Of a DNA stretch of 64,000 bases, positions 1-11,450 are shown one piece after another. The notes beneath the pieces were generated by a model. That model was not told the DNA's origin, did no database searches, and saw nothing but the letters and a program-made list of their open reading frames with translations. Made by a program: the position numbers and the translations under genes. Origin of the DNA: Anseranas semipalmata (Eukaryota; Chordata; Aves; Anseriformes; Anseranatidae); contig VXAA01007265.1 of NCBI GenBank assembly GCA_013399115.1, forward strand, positions 269,724 through 333,723, in the 5' to 3' direction. Each line of letters begins with the position of its first letter. Within the stretch, counting starts at the first letter, position 1.

Positions 1-3000
1 ACAGCCTCAGATTACAACATGAGATAGTGATAACTATTTTGAGTTTAGGGATGTTTGCGGTCCTCCTCTTGAAGCAGTAGAAATGGTTGAACCCTTCAGG
101 GCATCATGGTGCTTTTCTGGCAGTGGTCTAGATGCATGTTAGTGCCTGGGTTGTGAGGAATGTCCTGGACCCTTCAGATATCAACAGCACAGAAGAAACA
201 CTCAGACTCAGAAATGACAGGGGAGAAATACACGGAGGAAAAGTTTGGGTAGAGCTAACTTGTGTAGCACTGAAAAGGGCAGGGGGGAGAGAGGTTTTTT
301 TAGATGGTGTGATGGTAGGAAGATGCAAATGAAGAAGTGATCTGTCGTGTGACACCCAGCGAACGGGACTTGGTGTTCCTTGACAGGGAGCAGGATTTGT
401 ATAAGAGATACCAGGCTCTGCTGCCAATTTCTTCCTCCTGATAGAACAATTTGCAAGATCCTAAATTTTTGGGAACTATTCAGTTCAGAGAGAGTAGCAA
501 CACAGCTGAAAGTGTTACATAAACAACATATGTTAGATGTCTGATGTGCAGAGCTGGTTAGCTCCACACAGAGCAGTAAAAACTGCACAGAACATAATAG
601 CCCAATCTCCAACTTTAACAATGCAAAAGAGCAATAAAAAGCAGAAAGGTGAACCTCTATTTAATTTTATAGTGAGGTTATAGGTTTTTCTCGTATTCTG
701 ATGGATGTTTGTATAACGGAAACTGGTACATGAGTCGGATTTCAATGAAACCACCCAGTCAGAACATGGGGTCAACAATTAGTCTTGGATTCCTCTAAAA
801 AAAAACTTAACATCTAAAATGTAGTCATCAGGTCTCAGCCAGCTATCTAGGCACCCTCTATAGCCAAAAGAGATACCTCCTGAGGGCAGCTCAGCACTTT
901 GTAGAAGGACTTGTCACATTTGGATGACAAACTATCCTACCTATTTTACTTGCTCTATCTGTGTTGCAGAGAAAGCTTTAGATGACTTGCTTATACTTAC
1001 ACGCTTGCCCTTTGTATAGTTAGCATTAACTGAGAGGAGTCTTGCACACAGTGTCCAAAAAGCCTCTGTTGAGGAGGGCGTCTGGGCAGGACTACTTGCA
1101 GATCAGTGCTGGCCATGTTGCTGGTCCCTGAGCTGCTGCTTGAAAGTCCAGCCTTGCAAGGCCTGCTGCAGCCTGTGCCGAGTCCTTCATTTTCGTGACA
1201 TCAACAACGAGTTACTGCAACTGTACTAAAAAGCCCTCTGCAAACTGTTATTTTTCTCAGTCCTGACTTGGATGTTCTCAATCGACTGCAGTTTCTGCTT
1301 TGTCTCCAGATTCATATTCAAGCGCTGTCATATTTACTGGTTTTCTCATGAATTGTGCGGCTGGTGTTCTGACAACTGAGTGCTGCCTTGGTGGTGGCAT
1401 TACTGCAGGGCATTTGTGCTGTGTCTACGATGACAGGGCCTGACATTCAAAGCTTGGCTTCATCCAGTTGCTTGAGGGGGGTTGAGAGCGGATTCTTGCC
1501 TCGGAGCTGCAGCCTTGATGCCAAATCTTTTAAGGAAGCCTGTATATCGGAGGTGAGAGCTCCCCTTCTTCCTGCTTATTAGGTGGTAGGATCTGCTACC
1601 GTGCTTCGACTTCTACAATGCCAGAGGCAAGAGCTACCGCTGCTTTTTGCATTTTTACCTGAATCATTGGCATTCTACCTCTCTGCGTTTGAGACTTGGA
1701 TTAGGTATCAGATTCAAGAAGAAGCTGGGAGACACAGAAGCGTGCTGACTGCTTTCTAAATCAACCCTGATTAGACATGAAAAATTTATTTCTCTTATAA
1801 TATATATTTATGAAAGCATGGTCTGTCTGCAAACATTAGCATTTTTACCAACTTATAATAAGTCGGGCAAAATGGATCATTCTTTGAATTTGTGTGTGGG
1901 GGAGCATTGTTAAAGCTGCCTGCAGGTTTTTTCTTTTTTGATTTCTGAATGTTTATTTTCTGGTGTGTATTTTATTGTTTTCCCCCTCTTCTTGATACAA
2001 TTGATTTTAATGCCTTGTTTCCAATATCTAGCCCTTGTGTTGCAGAGGAGAGACAGAAATGGAACATCAGACCCCTGCTCATTTGGGAAGGAATTTCTTC
2101 CCTTGCAGTGAGGAAGAGGGTGACAGCTCCTCAGATGGTGGGGAGGGAGAGAGACAGTGAGGGAAAAGCCAAGCCGGCTGTCATTGCAAAGATGCTGTGG
2201 TGGTAGGAACCTTATGCACCAGAGCAAAGTACTGGAGAATAGGTAAAATTGTATTGGCATTCCCTCCTGGTAAAAATCCTGAATAAGCATGTGGATCGGA
2301 ATGAAAACAACCGATCTCAGTCTCTTTGTGACTCCAGGTCTACCCAGTGGGCAAGCTTGTTAACTTTTTTCCTCCCTTTGCTACCTCCCCCTCCTTCCTT
2401 GCTCTCCTAGCTGAGGAAGAAGGGTTTGCCCCCTATCAATTTTCCTGCACTCCAGTTCTACTGACTAGTCAAGTCTTTAAGTCCCCATTTCTACTCACCT
2501 AATCACCAACTTTAATATCCTGCAGAGGTATAGTTTTCCTCTATTGTTTTTCCTTGTTAGACACTACATAATTTTAGACCATAAATAATACTTTCATACA
2601 CCTCTTCAGAAATAGCTAATAAGCAACAGTGATCTTGACTGCTTCACTACTTTCTCATGGTTATCTACATCCTGGTATGGTTATGTGCTCAAAGACAGAA
2701 CGGAATGTTTCCAAATGCCTGCCTGTCCTTCTGTATTGGCATTTTGAGTGAGTGTACACCTAGTCTGCAAGTGGCCTCACAGCATATGAAGTATCTCGGA
2801 TATCTACAGATAGCAGGAACTTTTCCCTGTGTCTTTGGGCTATAGAAGTTGTGCTGGATGAGTGTAGGGCTTGTTTTGGGTAGAGTGATTTGTGATGGGA
2901 AAGGTGAGCTCTGTCTTTAGTAACTGTTTTAAGACTGCTTTTGCTGGGCTTCAACTAAACCGTGTATAGCTCCACTTGCCACTCAATGTCCCTTGTGCTT

Positions 3001-4304
3001 CCCCTGCCCAGCTCTATATGGCACAAGGTAAAAAAATGAATAAACAACAACAAACCTTGCCCCCTGGGGGAAGGAATGCCCAGAACAGTTTTCCCAGAGC
3101 AAGAGCAATGGGAGCAGAGGTGGTTGGGCACTTCCTGGTGTTGTGGGTCTTGGATGGAAGTGCCCTACAGCACTGGTAAGGAGCAAGTAGATTTGTGGGA
3201 AGTAATTTTCCACCAGCCCCCTCACTGTACAATCCCTGTAGCTGGTGCTGTTTGGCAGGATTTGGCTGTAGGACTCTACAGGGACTCGAGAAAACTTCAT
3301 GAACAATTTCTTAGTCCTCTAGCATGCTGCATATTATCAGCAGGGCCTTTGGGGCTGGTGTATTCTACAACCTCCCATCCTCCTGCCAGGAGCTCAGTAA
3401 ACTAGAGTCCTGTTCATACCGTGTTGTCAGGACCATACTCTTCAGCAGGCCTTCCTCCATGCTGTGTGATAATGTCTGGAAACGGTCGAAAAGGGCACAG
3501 GTTAAAAAACAACTAATTGTAAACACAGAAGGAATGTTGAGATCTGGCAAAAAGTATTGGAGAGGAATGAGCCCAGGTCCCTCAATCCCACCAGCACCTT
3601 TGGGTGCCCACCACAGGCTGCTGAGGCTGGGGTCCAGAGGTGGGATGGGGATTACTTGTGTTACAGTAGTGCCCGGAGGCCTAACTTGGGAACCAGTTCC
3701 TCACCATGCAAGCCAACTACTGAAGTAGTTGGAGCTCCTTGCAGGTAGGTCCTGGTCGAGGCACCATTGCTTGTGCATCTTGAACACCAGCAGATGCCAT
3801 TCCTGGAGGGACAGATCAGCTGCTCTCAAAGGGCTGCCCTACCCAAATCTGCTTAGGCCTGTGTTGTGAAAGGAGCATGGGCACAGTGGCCTGTGTGAGC
3901 CTTTGTCAGCGAGGGAAACTGAATCATGGGTAAAGCATGCAGACTGGGAGACGCACAATATCTAGATAACCCAGTGTTTGCGGAGTGGTGCTTGCAAGGC
4001 TTTTGTTGGGCAGTGTGCTTGTGGAAGGCTTGCAACCCACAGCAAGGTTTCTGAGTATTTGGTGCTATCAGGGAGGCCACTGGTATCTTGCCTGGATTTC
4101 TGTGTTGTGTTTATCTTCTTTTTGATAAGTAAACATAGATGTGCAAAACTCTCCTTGTGGTTTTCTCATGGCTGTAGTCTTGCGTACAGAGCAAAAGTTC
4201 CAGCCGGCTGTTTGCCTCACTGGCAGATAACCAGCGAGCGCTGGGTGCGCACAAGGAGATGGGATGGGGGTCAGCTTGAACTAAAATTTACACTTCTTAA
4301 GTCC
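1..4304. other. Noncoding, no recognised gene
   Basis: Unique-looking, moderately AT-rich DNA. I see no exon with a recognisable protein domain, no RNA gene and no transposon end. The open frames here (up to about 137 codons) overlap each other on both strands and have no motif. A pyrimidine-rich patch lies around 2,370-2,410. Intergenic or intronic DNA is the most economical reading. Confidence 0.6.
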
Positions 4305-4410
4305 CTGACTTAAGACAAGTCAAAACCACTTCCTCAAGTTTTCTCAGCTATAAAATGGGGAGAAGATGGATCTGTCCTTACAAAACTTGGTGCTAAATAC
4401 AGTTAAAAAG
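4305..4410 (+). repeat. MIR-like SINE fragment
   Basis: The text runs in the order expected of the 3' half of a MIR-type CORE-SINE. A degenerate 'gacaagtca' is followed by a 'ctcagttttct'-like stretch, then 'tataaaatgggga' and a 'gctaaataca' tail. In MIR this corresponds to the ACTTAACC / TTTCCTCATCTGTAAAATGGGGA block and the TAAATA end. The copy is heavily diverged, as expected for an amniote-age repeat in a bird. The assignment is by eye and the borders are approximate. Confidence 0.45.
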
Positions 4411-5139
4411 TATCTTGTCATGGCAGTATTTTTTTTCCACTCTTGGCACCAACTGTTCTTTCTTATTTCTGTTTCTTAAAGCAATTTCATGCCTTGATAA
4501 AATACAGTCATTTTTCTGTGTTGCATGTAGTAGAGTAGCCACTCTTGAGCAGACCAAATATATTTTGTTCCCTCCCTGTCCTCACTGCAATACAAAATAG
4601 CAGAAGTAATTAGTCCGCAGTATGGATGAATTGATTAGATTTTTCAGCTTGGGGAACAGATGCATTTTAAAATTAGAGCCTCTGGAGCAATATCTCCCTC
4701 CCTAGTACAGAAGTCGACTGGAACTCACTACAGAACTATATTCCTAATTTTTCTGTCTTTAATTTACTATGCAATTTAACTGAGGCATTTAAACTCCCTG
4801 GCCTCGATTTATCATCGGCCCCGTGTGCTCTGTTTCACCTGGGCCAAACAGAGCTGTGCAGAGCAGAGGTTCAGCACACAGTGAATACGTGGTGGCTCTT
4901 GGTGCTGTGGGGGCCCTCTGGGTTGGGCAGGAGAGGGGTTAGCAATGGGGACCTGCACGGTTCCCATACCATGCTGCCTGTCTGTGGTGTCTGCTGGAGC
5001 AGCTGGGTGTTGCAGAGCAGCACGAAGAGCCACGAGCAGCCTGTGCGAGGGAGAGCCAGGCCAGCTCTGGGAAGAGTGTAATGGGGGGATAAACCTTGCA
5101 GCTGTTCTCTGTGGCTCAAGCGATGCCTTGGTACTTGAG
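4411..5139. other. Noncoding with a GC-rich patch
   Basis: AT-rich sequence, then a GC-rich patch at about 4,800-5,100 where frames stay open on both strands by composition alone. No domain or splice structure is recognised. Confidence 0.5.
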
Positions 5140-5420
5140 GATTTTTGGATAAAAGGTGCAATTAAGTCCTGGTGTTATTCTGTAACTTTAAAATGGTCAA
5201 AACTCTCCTTAAGCCCAGGTTTAATTAACTTTATAATAATCTTTGTTTAAAACAAAACCTTTATCTGCCAAGTTTCACTGCAGGCTAAGCATTTGCACAG
5301 TGGAGTTTTACACACTCTTGGAATTTGTGGTTTGCAATGGAAAAAACAGCAGACTGTTATATCAGCATTAACAGACACTCAGGATAATTGAAAATACTGG
5401 CCCTTGCCAAAAATTGAATC
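5140..5420. promoter_or_regulatory. Possible conserved noncoding element
   Basis: A stretch with dense homeodomain-type cores (TTAATTAA around 5,221-5,227, several TAAT/ATTA), few CpGs, no repeat signature and no open frame of note. This texture is typical of vertebrate conserved noncoding elements. Conservation itself cannot be seen from one sequence, so this is an inference from composition and motif density only. Confidence 0.25.
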
Positions 5421-7759
5421 ATAAGAGTTTAATAGATTTTTTTTTTTTACTGTTCCTTTAACTTTAGCAACAGAGATTGCTCCTGAATTTAAATCTGAGC
5501 CACACATCCACATCTTTTCCCCTTTTGCCCACAAGCTTGGGGTGACAATATAGTCCCCCCCAGATCAAGAATTGTTGTGTTTCTGCCAGCTTTCCCTGCA
5601 TAAAGATGCGTATGTTATAGATGACCAGGGATGTTTCAGAACACCCGGATTTTTCGGGTCAGGCAGTGTGATGCCCTTTGAAAATCCCTATGTCAGGGAA
5701 GAAAGGCGGAGGGGAGGCGGGAGGGATACTCATGTTTCACAAAGTCCACAAACTGCAGCCAGACTCAAAAGCGCTTAAACGCAGCCTGACTGCAAAAGGA
5801 ATTCAATATTCCATTCTCCAGAGTGAATGACTCTGATCAAAGGAGCTGCTTCTGAAAAGACAAACTCTCTCTCCTGTCCCCTTCACTTGCAGGCTTGAAG
5901 GAAAAAGTATGAAAGATTGCTGTGCTACAGGAACTGCCAAACCCCATTTCTGTGGAGAAAATCCTTTTTTTTTTTTTTTTTTTTCTCTGTCAACAATCCC
6001 TTCTTATATCAAAAATACTAGTATTTATTTTTAACAAGGGAAACACTTTACTTGTACTGCAAAACTGTCTTCAAAAAGGGTAGGACAAACGCAAGATAGA
6101 AAAAAACATCCATCAGGCACTGCTAAGCAGCCCTAAACAGAGCTGCAAGTACCATCTCTGGATTGACAGCGTGAGAACGCAGGTACACCTCTGTGTCTGC
6201 CCTTGCGCTCCCACCCACGCCGTAATTCCTGCGCTCTTGCCCAGGCAGCTGCTGCTGCTCTTGTCGGTGTAGGACCGGCTACCAGGAGAGGCAGACATTT
6301 GGTTTGATGGAGGACAGGTGTTATGTAGACTTGTCCTGGTAAACACAGAGCACGGCATCGCTCCCTGCTCATGTGATCTGTCCCCTGGAGGACTCATCCT
6401 GCACGCTTAGCTTTCAGGAGCTGATAAGGCCGTCAGCACCGAGTGCTTTCCTTAGGAGCGTCCTGCTCTCCCTGCGGAGCAGCTGCTGCCTGGGGAAGCC
6501 CGTTGCAGCTGCAGCCAGCTCCACATCTCCGTGTGAGGGCTCCAGCAGCAGAAATGGCTCTGTGTGGGGAGCCGGGTCTGGCCCTCCAGGCCTCAGAAGG
6601 ACCCTCAGAGAGGTTTGCATTCAAAACGCCAATGCCGCAAATATAAAAGCGTAAAACTGCATCAGATCAAATAGTCGTAATTATAGCAAGCATATGAGAC
6701 AAACCCCATTGTCATTTATCTCTCTGGGGACACCACACTTTTTGTTTGAGCCCTATTATTGGTGAAGTATGAGTTCTAAAATTATAATAATTAAAATGAT
6801 GATTATAAAGTGTCAGGGATTGTAATTTTTTTTATAGCTGAGAACAGTCTGTTCATTATTGAAGCAAAGATTTGGCTTTAAATTCACATCAGTTTAAAAG
6901 ACAGCCAGAGGGGGAGCATTGATATGAATGCAGAGAACATGCCTGAGTGCTGAGGCCCCTTCTTGTGCTGCAGACTGGATCCCACTTCTCCTCCATGGGG
7001 TGTGGAGAAGAAGGGACCTGTGGTGAGTGAGGGGACAGCCCTGGACAATGTGTCACTGCTTGAATTTCCAGGGGCATGCTGGTGGTTTCTGCTGCTTGGT
7101 AGGGCTGCTGGGATGTGGGAATGGGCAATACATCATCCCCATTTTCTGGAATAAGAGGCTGACGATGAAAAATTGAAGAAAACCACTAGAGGCATCAACA
7201 ATTGGAGCACAGGAGACCCTTAATCTCAAATGCACTCTTGGTTTCTCTCTCTATGCTGTGTGTCTTCTGGAGCTGCTCCTCATCATGAAGTCTAGCCTCT
7301 GTCTCGGGGAAGGACTTGGGGCGCCCCTAGCCAGGGCAGCAGCCTCTGCCAAAGGTGGTTATGCGTCTCGGGGTTAACTGTCTTTGAGCTTTGTATGTTG
7401 CCAGGGCTAGGCTTTGGTAATTCAAATGTGAGAGTGTGTTGAACCCCTGAGATTCAAAATACTTGGCATTTTCAGATAGACTCAACTTTGGGGATGAAAT
7501 GGCTCCAAAATGTCAGCTATATCTGTTCCATGTCAGAAGTAAATGAAAGCCAAGATGTGTGTTAGCTTCAGGCATCCATCCAAAGCTGTGGGGGAGAGGG
7601 GAGGAAATCTATACCATAGGTTTCAGAGAGTCCATATGTACCATCCAGGACTTGCTGTCTGTCCTTTGCTGGATTGGGCCCACCCCTGAGAAGAGGCTGG
7701 GTAGCAGCTGGGGGATGGAGGGAAAGAGAAGAGAAAGGAAAAGGAATCGGAGAAACACT
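5421..7759. other. Noncoding; T20 tract and GC-rich patch
   Basis: Contains a run of 20 T at 5,965-5,984. A GC-rich stretch at about 6,180-6,620 leaves overlapping open frames on both strands, which argues for base composition rather than coding. No recognised gene. Confidence 0.5.
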
Positions 7760-8170
7760 GATAAATTCTATTTAGTGAATAACACAATGCATGTAGCAGC
7801 ACAATGGCCTTTTCTGCAGGCAGATTATCCCAGCCAGAGTCTTTGCTATATTAAAAAGAGGGGGAAAAATAGAGCACCAAAGAAAAGGAAAGGCGGGCTG
7901 TACAGCAGCAATCAATGCTGCCCTTTGTGCTGCCTGACATTTGAGGGACTTGTTATCAACGATTGCTGGCTGCTTTATCTAAATGTATCTCCCCAGCTGC
8001 CAGGCACAGCGCTGATAGGCAGCGGGATGTGCCGATGGCCCCAGCTGATACCGCTGCTGCCCGATTCACCCGCGTGCCTTGCTGTCAGGGGCCGGGCAGC
8101 CTCTGTCGCTCCATTGCTGGCATGCCTGCACCTCCCCTGCGAAGGGGCTAGAGAGGACGATTCCCCCCAC
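7760..8170. promoter_or_regulatory. Possible conserved element with CpG cluster
   Basis: An ATTA-rich part (about 7,760-7,990) passes directly into a CpG-containing part (about 8,010-8,150, roughly nine CpGs by eye). A 229-codon frame opening with GTG spans 7,559-8,248. Its translation is low-complexity and domainless, with basic runs, and I do not call it a gene. A regulatory element or unannotated transcript start is possible. There is no direct evidence for transcription. Confidence 0.25.
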
Positions 8171-10139
8171 TCCTCCCCTTCCGATCAGCTGCATCTTTGC
8201 CTTTTGAAAGGAGGAGGAAGAAACAACAACGAGAAAGGCCAAAGTTAAATACATAAATAAAAATTAAGAAACTTGAGGTGAGGGAGGGATGTGTTGAGGA
8301 AAGGAAAAAATTTTTATTTTTTGTTTGTCCCGCAACAACTCTGTCTGCTGCTCTGGCAAAAATTGCCTTCTGTGCTCTTGCCTTCTCTCTCCTGCTTTAC
8401 TGCGGAAGAGTGATAAGAATAATCTACTGCTTGGCTGCTAGATTCTCTCATAGTGTGGAAAATGCCTCTCTAATATTCTCTGTTTGTATGTACAACAGAT
8501 ATGTCTGTGTAACACATAGAGCTGTACACACACACGAGTGCAATTATTGGTAAATTTTATGAGTGGGAGATGATGAATGGGCATAAAGTAAAGGATAGCT
8601 TGTAACATCTCCCAGATCCTGGAGTGTGTGCATGTGGTTTTTTTTTTGTTGTTGTTTGTTTTTTTTAAAAATAGGCATTGAATGCCAGTTCCAGAAAGTA
8701 GCTGCTTCTAGGTGTGCAGGCTGCCTAGAGGCAGCTTAGCACTTACTAAAAAGTAGTCAGTTATTGACAGGTTTTAAAGTACAAAAATTTTAGATTGGTG
8801 TGGCCTCTTATTTCAAGAGACAGCTTAAATTATTGCCTTTGCTGCTAAAAAGGTTTTGAGGTCTGCACAGAAATGTCAGCTCACAGGCTTGCATGTATAT
8901 TTACTCTTGCTTGGTGCTAATGAATCCATTAAAAATGCAATATGGCACAGTTCAAAGATTTCCCTAAAAATGAGCATTTTCTGCTGTCTGTGGGGAAAAT
9001 ATGATCTTAGACTTCTTCTGAAGAAGCATTTGGAAAAAAAAAAAAAGCACAATAATACAGAGGCCACTGTGTATTAACTAATCTGCTTTTAATGATTCTT
9101 CACCAAAATCTGAAAGTAATTAGAGTTCTCAAAAAATAGATGATTCCAGGAGGATAGAACGAATTCCTCTCTGTCTCAAGTTCAGCTATCTTATGCTAAT
9201 TTGTATATTTAGTTAGCATACATTTATCAGTTACAGACCCGACTTCAAAAAGTGTGCGAACTGCTGTCTTGATTGTAACTGAAAACCTCACGTGCGTGTA
9301 GTGAAAATCAATCTGGGTAGGGTATTTTGAGGAAACTTGGGCCAATTTGTAGCACCATATCTTTTATGATCTCTCTGTCTTGGGGAAAGACTTCTTGCAC
9401 CGTTGTGTTTGCTTTCGCTCTGCAGTGCGGTACATCTTCTTCCATCAAAAGGCCCCATGAGGAGGAAAGCAAACGTGTGGGAGAGGTATTCCAGACCACA
9501 AAATCCCTCTGGAGAGCTACAGCTAAAGACCAGGTATCCATATATACCTGTTTAACAAAAGAATGAGATATTAATAAAATACAAGATCTGCTTTACAAAA
9601 CAGACAATACACAGAGCTTCAAGTGTGCAGAGCTGAGCGTGGATGCCAGTGAGGGGTCTCTGGCAGAGCTCTGACTGAGAAAGCGGTGTGGAAGGGCAAC
9701 AATTTCTCTTTGTGTTGTGGAGGGATGTCACCCGGAGGCTGTCCTGCTTGGCATCGTAAGTCACCCAAAATAAGACAGAAGTGTGTTTAATAAATGGCCA
9801 GCCCCAAGTCCATTTGCCTTGCTGTCTAACCACACTGAACAAGGGCAGAAATAGTCTACACCCCCCCAACACCGCTCAGCCCTTTGCAGTACAGTTCAGG
9901 GAGCATAAGCTCAGATGCACACGGTATAACCTTCCTGAGCATTTCTCTTTCTGTGGCATTAGGAAGCCAATTCCTCCCAAGAGCATGTTTATATCAATCT
10001 AAAATTCATTTCAGCTGAAATATTTATGATTTTTAGGGGGGAGGCAAGAGGTCTGGGTGTTGAGTGTGGTGAGATCAAGTTAGCTTCAACTGGCAAGGTT
10101 GACAAAAGTAGTAATCTCTCTGTCCCTCCTCCCAGACCT
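8171..10139. other. Noncoding
   Basis: AT-rich unique sequence with short T and A runs (for example around 8,638-8,665 and 9,032-9,046) and a brief (CA)n at about 8,526-8,534. No gene, RNA or transposon is recognised. Confidence 0.55.
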
Positions 10140-10300
10140 GAATGAGCGTTTATTCCAAGCTCTTTCTTAATGCTGTAACATAATTCATTAGGACAGCCTT
10201 AATGAGCTGGTAATTAGTCTGGTGGGAGGGGGTGCGGAGGGGAAATAGAAATGCTAGACAGAGAGAAAGTCGAGCAGGCTGGGGCACCTTAAAGAGCCCT
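10140..10300. promoter_or_regulatory. Possible conserved noncoding element
   Basis: Several ATTA/TAAT cores occur within about 80 bases (for example TAATTCATTA near 10,181 and GGTAATTAG near 10,210), followed by a purine-rich segment. No repeat signature is visible. The density of homeodomain-type cores suggests an enhancer-like element. This is inference only. Confidence 0.25.
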
Positions 10301-10989
10301 GAGAGAGCCTTTTGTCAACAAAATGGATCGGGCTTGCAGGCAGTAAAACTTTCAAATGACCTTCGTGTCAAAATATTAGGCTGCTATTTTTTTGCTAGAT
10401 GGTGGTTTCATAAACATAAAAAGCACACATATCATTCAGTGCTGTAAAATTTGTCTCAAGGATGTGGTGTTTTCTGCCCTCTTCCCCCCCTTTTTTTTTT
10501 TTTTTTTTTTGTTGCAAGACTGATACCACCTCTACACGGTATGAGCAGGGGATGGAGTAAGGGGACAGGCATCTGATATTGCAAACTTCTGCTTAGTCTG
10601 AAGTAATGTTAATAGCGGTTCATCTTTGTTCCAATGATTCTGAGTGCTTGTTGTTTTTCCTTTTTTCTTTTTCTGGGGAAAAAAAAAGCAAAATACATAC
10701 ATCAGTAGACATGCTAGAGACATATAAAGAGATGGTGACATTTTCACTTGTAAGATTCAGGAAAATTACTTATAGATGTTTATAATTTATGGTAAAAGCT
10801 AGATGTTAATATTGCTCTGTAATTTAGAAGGCAGATGTGGTATAATATGTATAACAAAAGCAACAGCTCATTTCTGGAGACGGGAAGCATCAAAACAGTT
10901 GGCTATTTAAATGCTTTTCCTTTTGTGAAATCTTTATTTCCAAAGTTAAATTTCGACATGGGGGTGGAGGGTAGAGGGGCAACTGTTTT
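10301..10989. other. Noncoding with T20 tract
   Basis: Ordinary AT-rich sequence with a C7-T20 tract at 10,484-10,510. The tract has no attached LINE or SINE body that I can recognise, so I read it as a simple repeat. Confidence 0.5.
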
Positions 10990-11450
10990 CTACAAAGCAA
11001 TGAAATGATTGATTAAAGCATCCGCTCATTTTGCATTGCTGTTGTCTTTAGGCTCCTTCCCTTTCTGTCCTTATCAAACAAACCCCAGAGAGGCGGGACT
11101 TGTGTAACTTAAGTAGCAGAAGACTGATAAGACATCATTTGAATTGAACCATAAGAACATGCAAGCAGCAATAATGGGGATAAGTAGCCAATTTATTGAG
11201 AGCAGAATCTAAGGAGATAGCAGAAAGACAGAAAACTTGACTTCCTGATCTGCTGTGCCATTAACTATTTATTTCTCTGCCATCACCTCATATCAGTTGT
11301 GCAGATGCACCAAGCTGTTCCCTCTCTGCCTTCTGTCTCTCACCTGCCTTTCCCATTTGAACACCCGGACCATTTGTTGTTTGTTGACAGCCATTACAGT
11401 TGTACTCCAGGTGATGCATTGACAGCCAGGCAATTGCAGGGAGCGCACAT
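10990..11450. promoter_or_regulatory. Possible enhancer cluster (GATA, TGACAG motifs)
   Basis: Contains GATA-type sites (CTTATCAAAC near 11,073, ACTGATAAGA near 11,123, GGGATAAG near 11,177). It also has two exact copies of TTGACAGCCA at 11,384-11,393 and 11,419-11,428, 35 bases apart; TGACAG is the core recognised by MEIS/TGIF homeodomain proteins. The clustering is seen in the sequence. Enhancer function is inference. Confidence 0.3.

Noticed and set aside
5572..5778. Short frame with a splice-acceptor-like start and a peptide ending in PFENPYVREERR
   Set aside because: Looked exon-like at first, but there is no consensus donor, no recognised family, and it continues into low-complexity basic sequence.
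7559..8248. 229-codon open frame, plus strand
   Set aside because: Starts at GTG, shows no domain, has basic low-complexity parts and lies across a compositional transition. In a bird genome an intronless frame like this without homology is not evidence of a gene.
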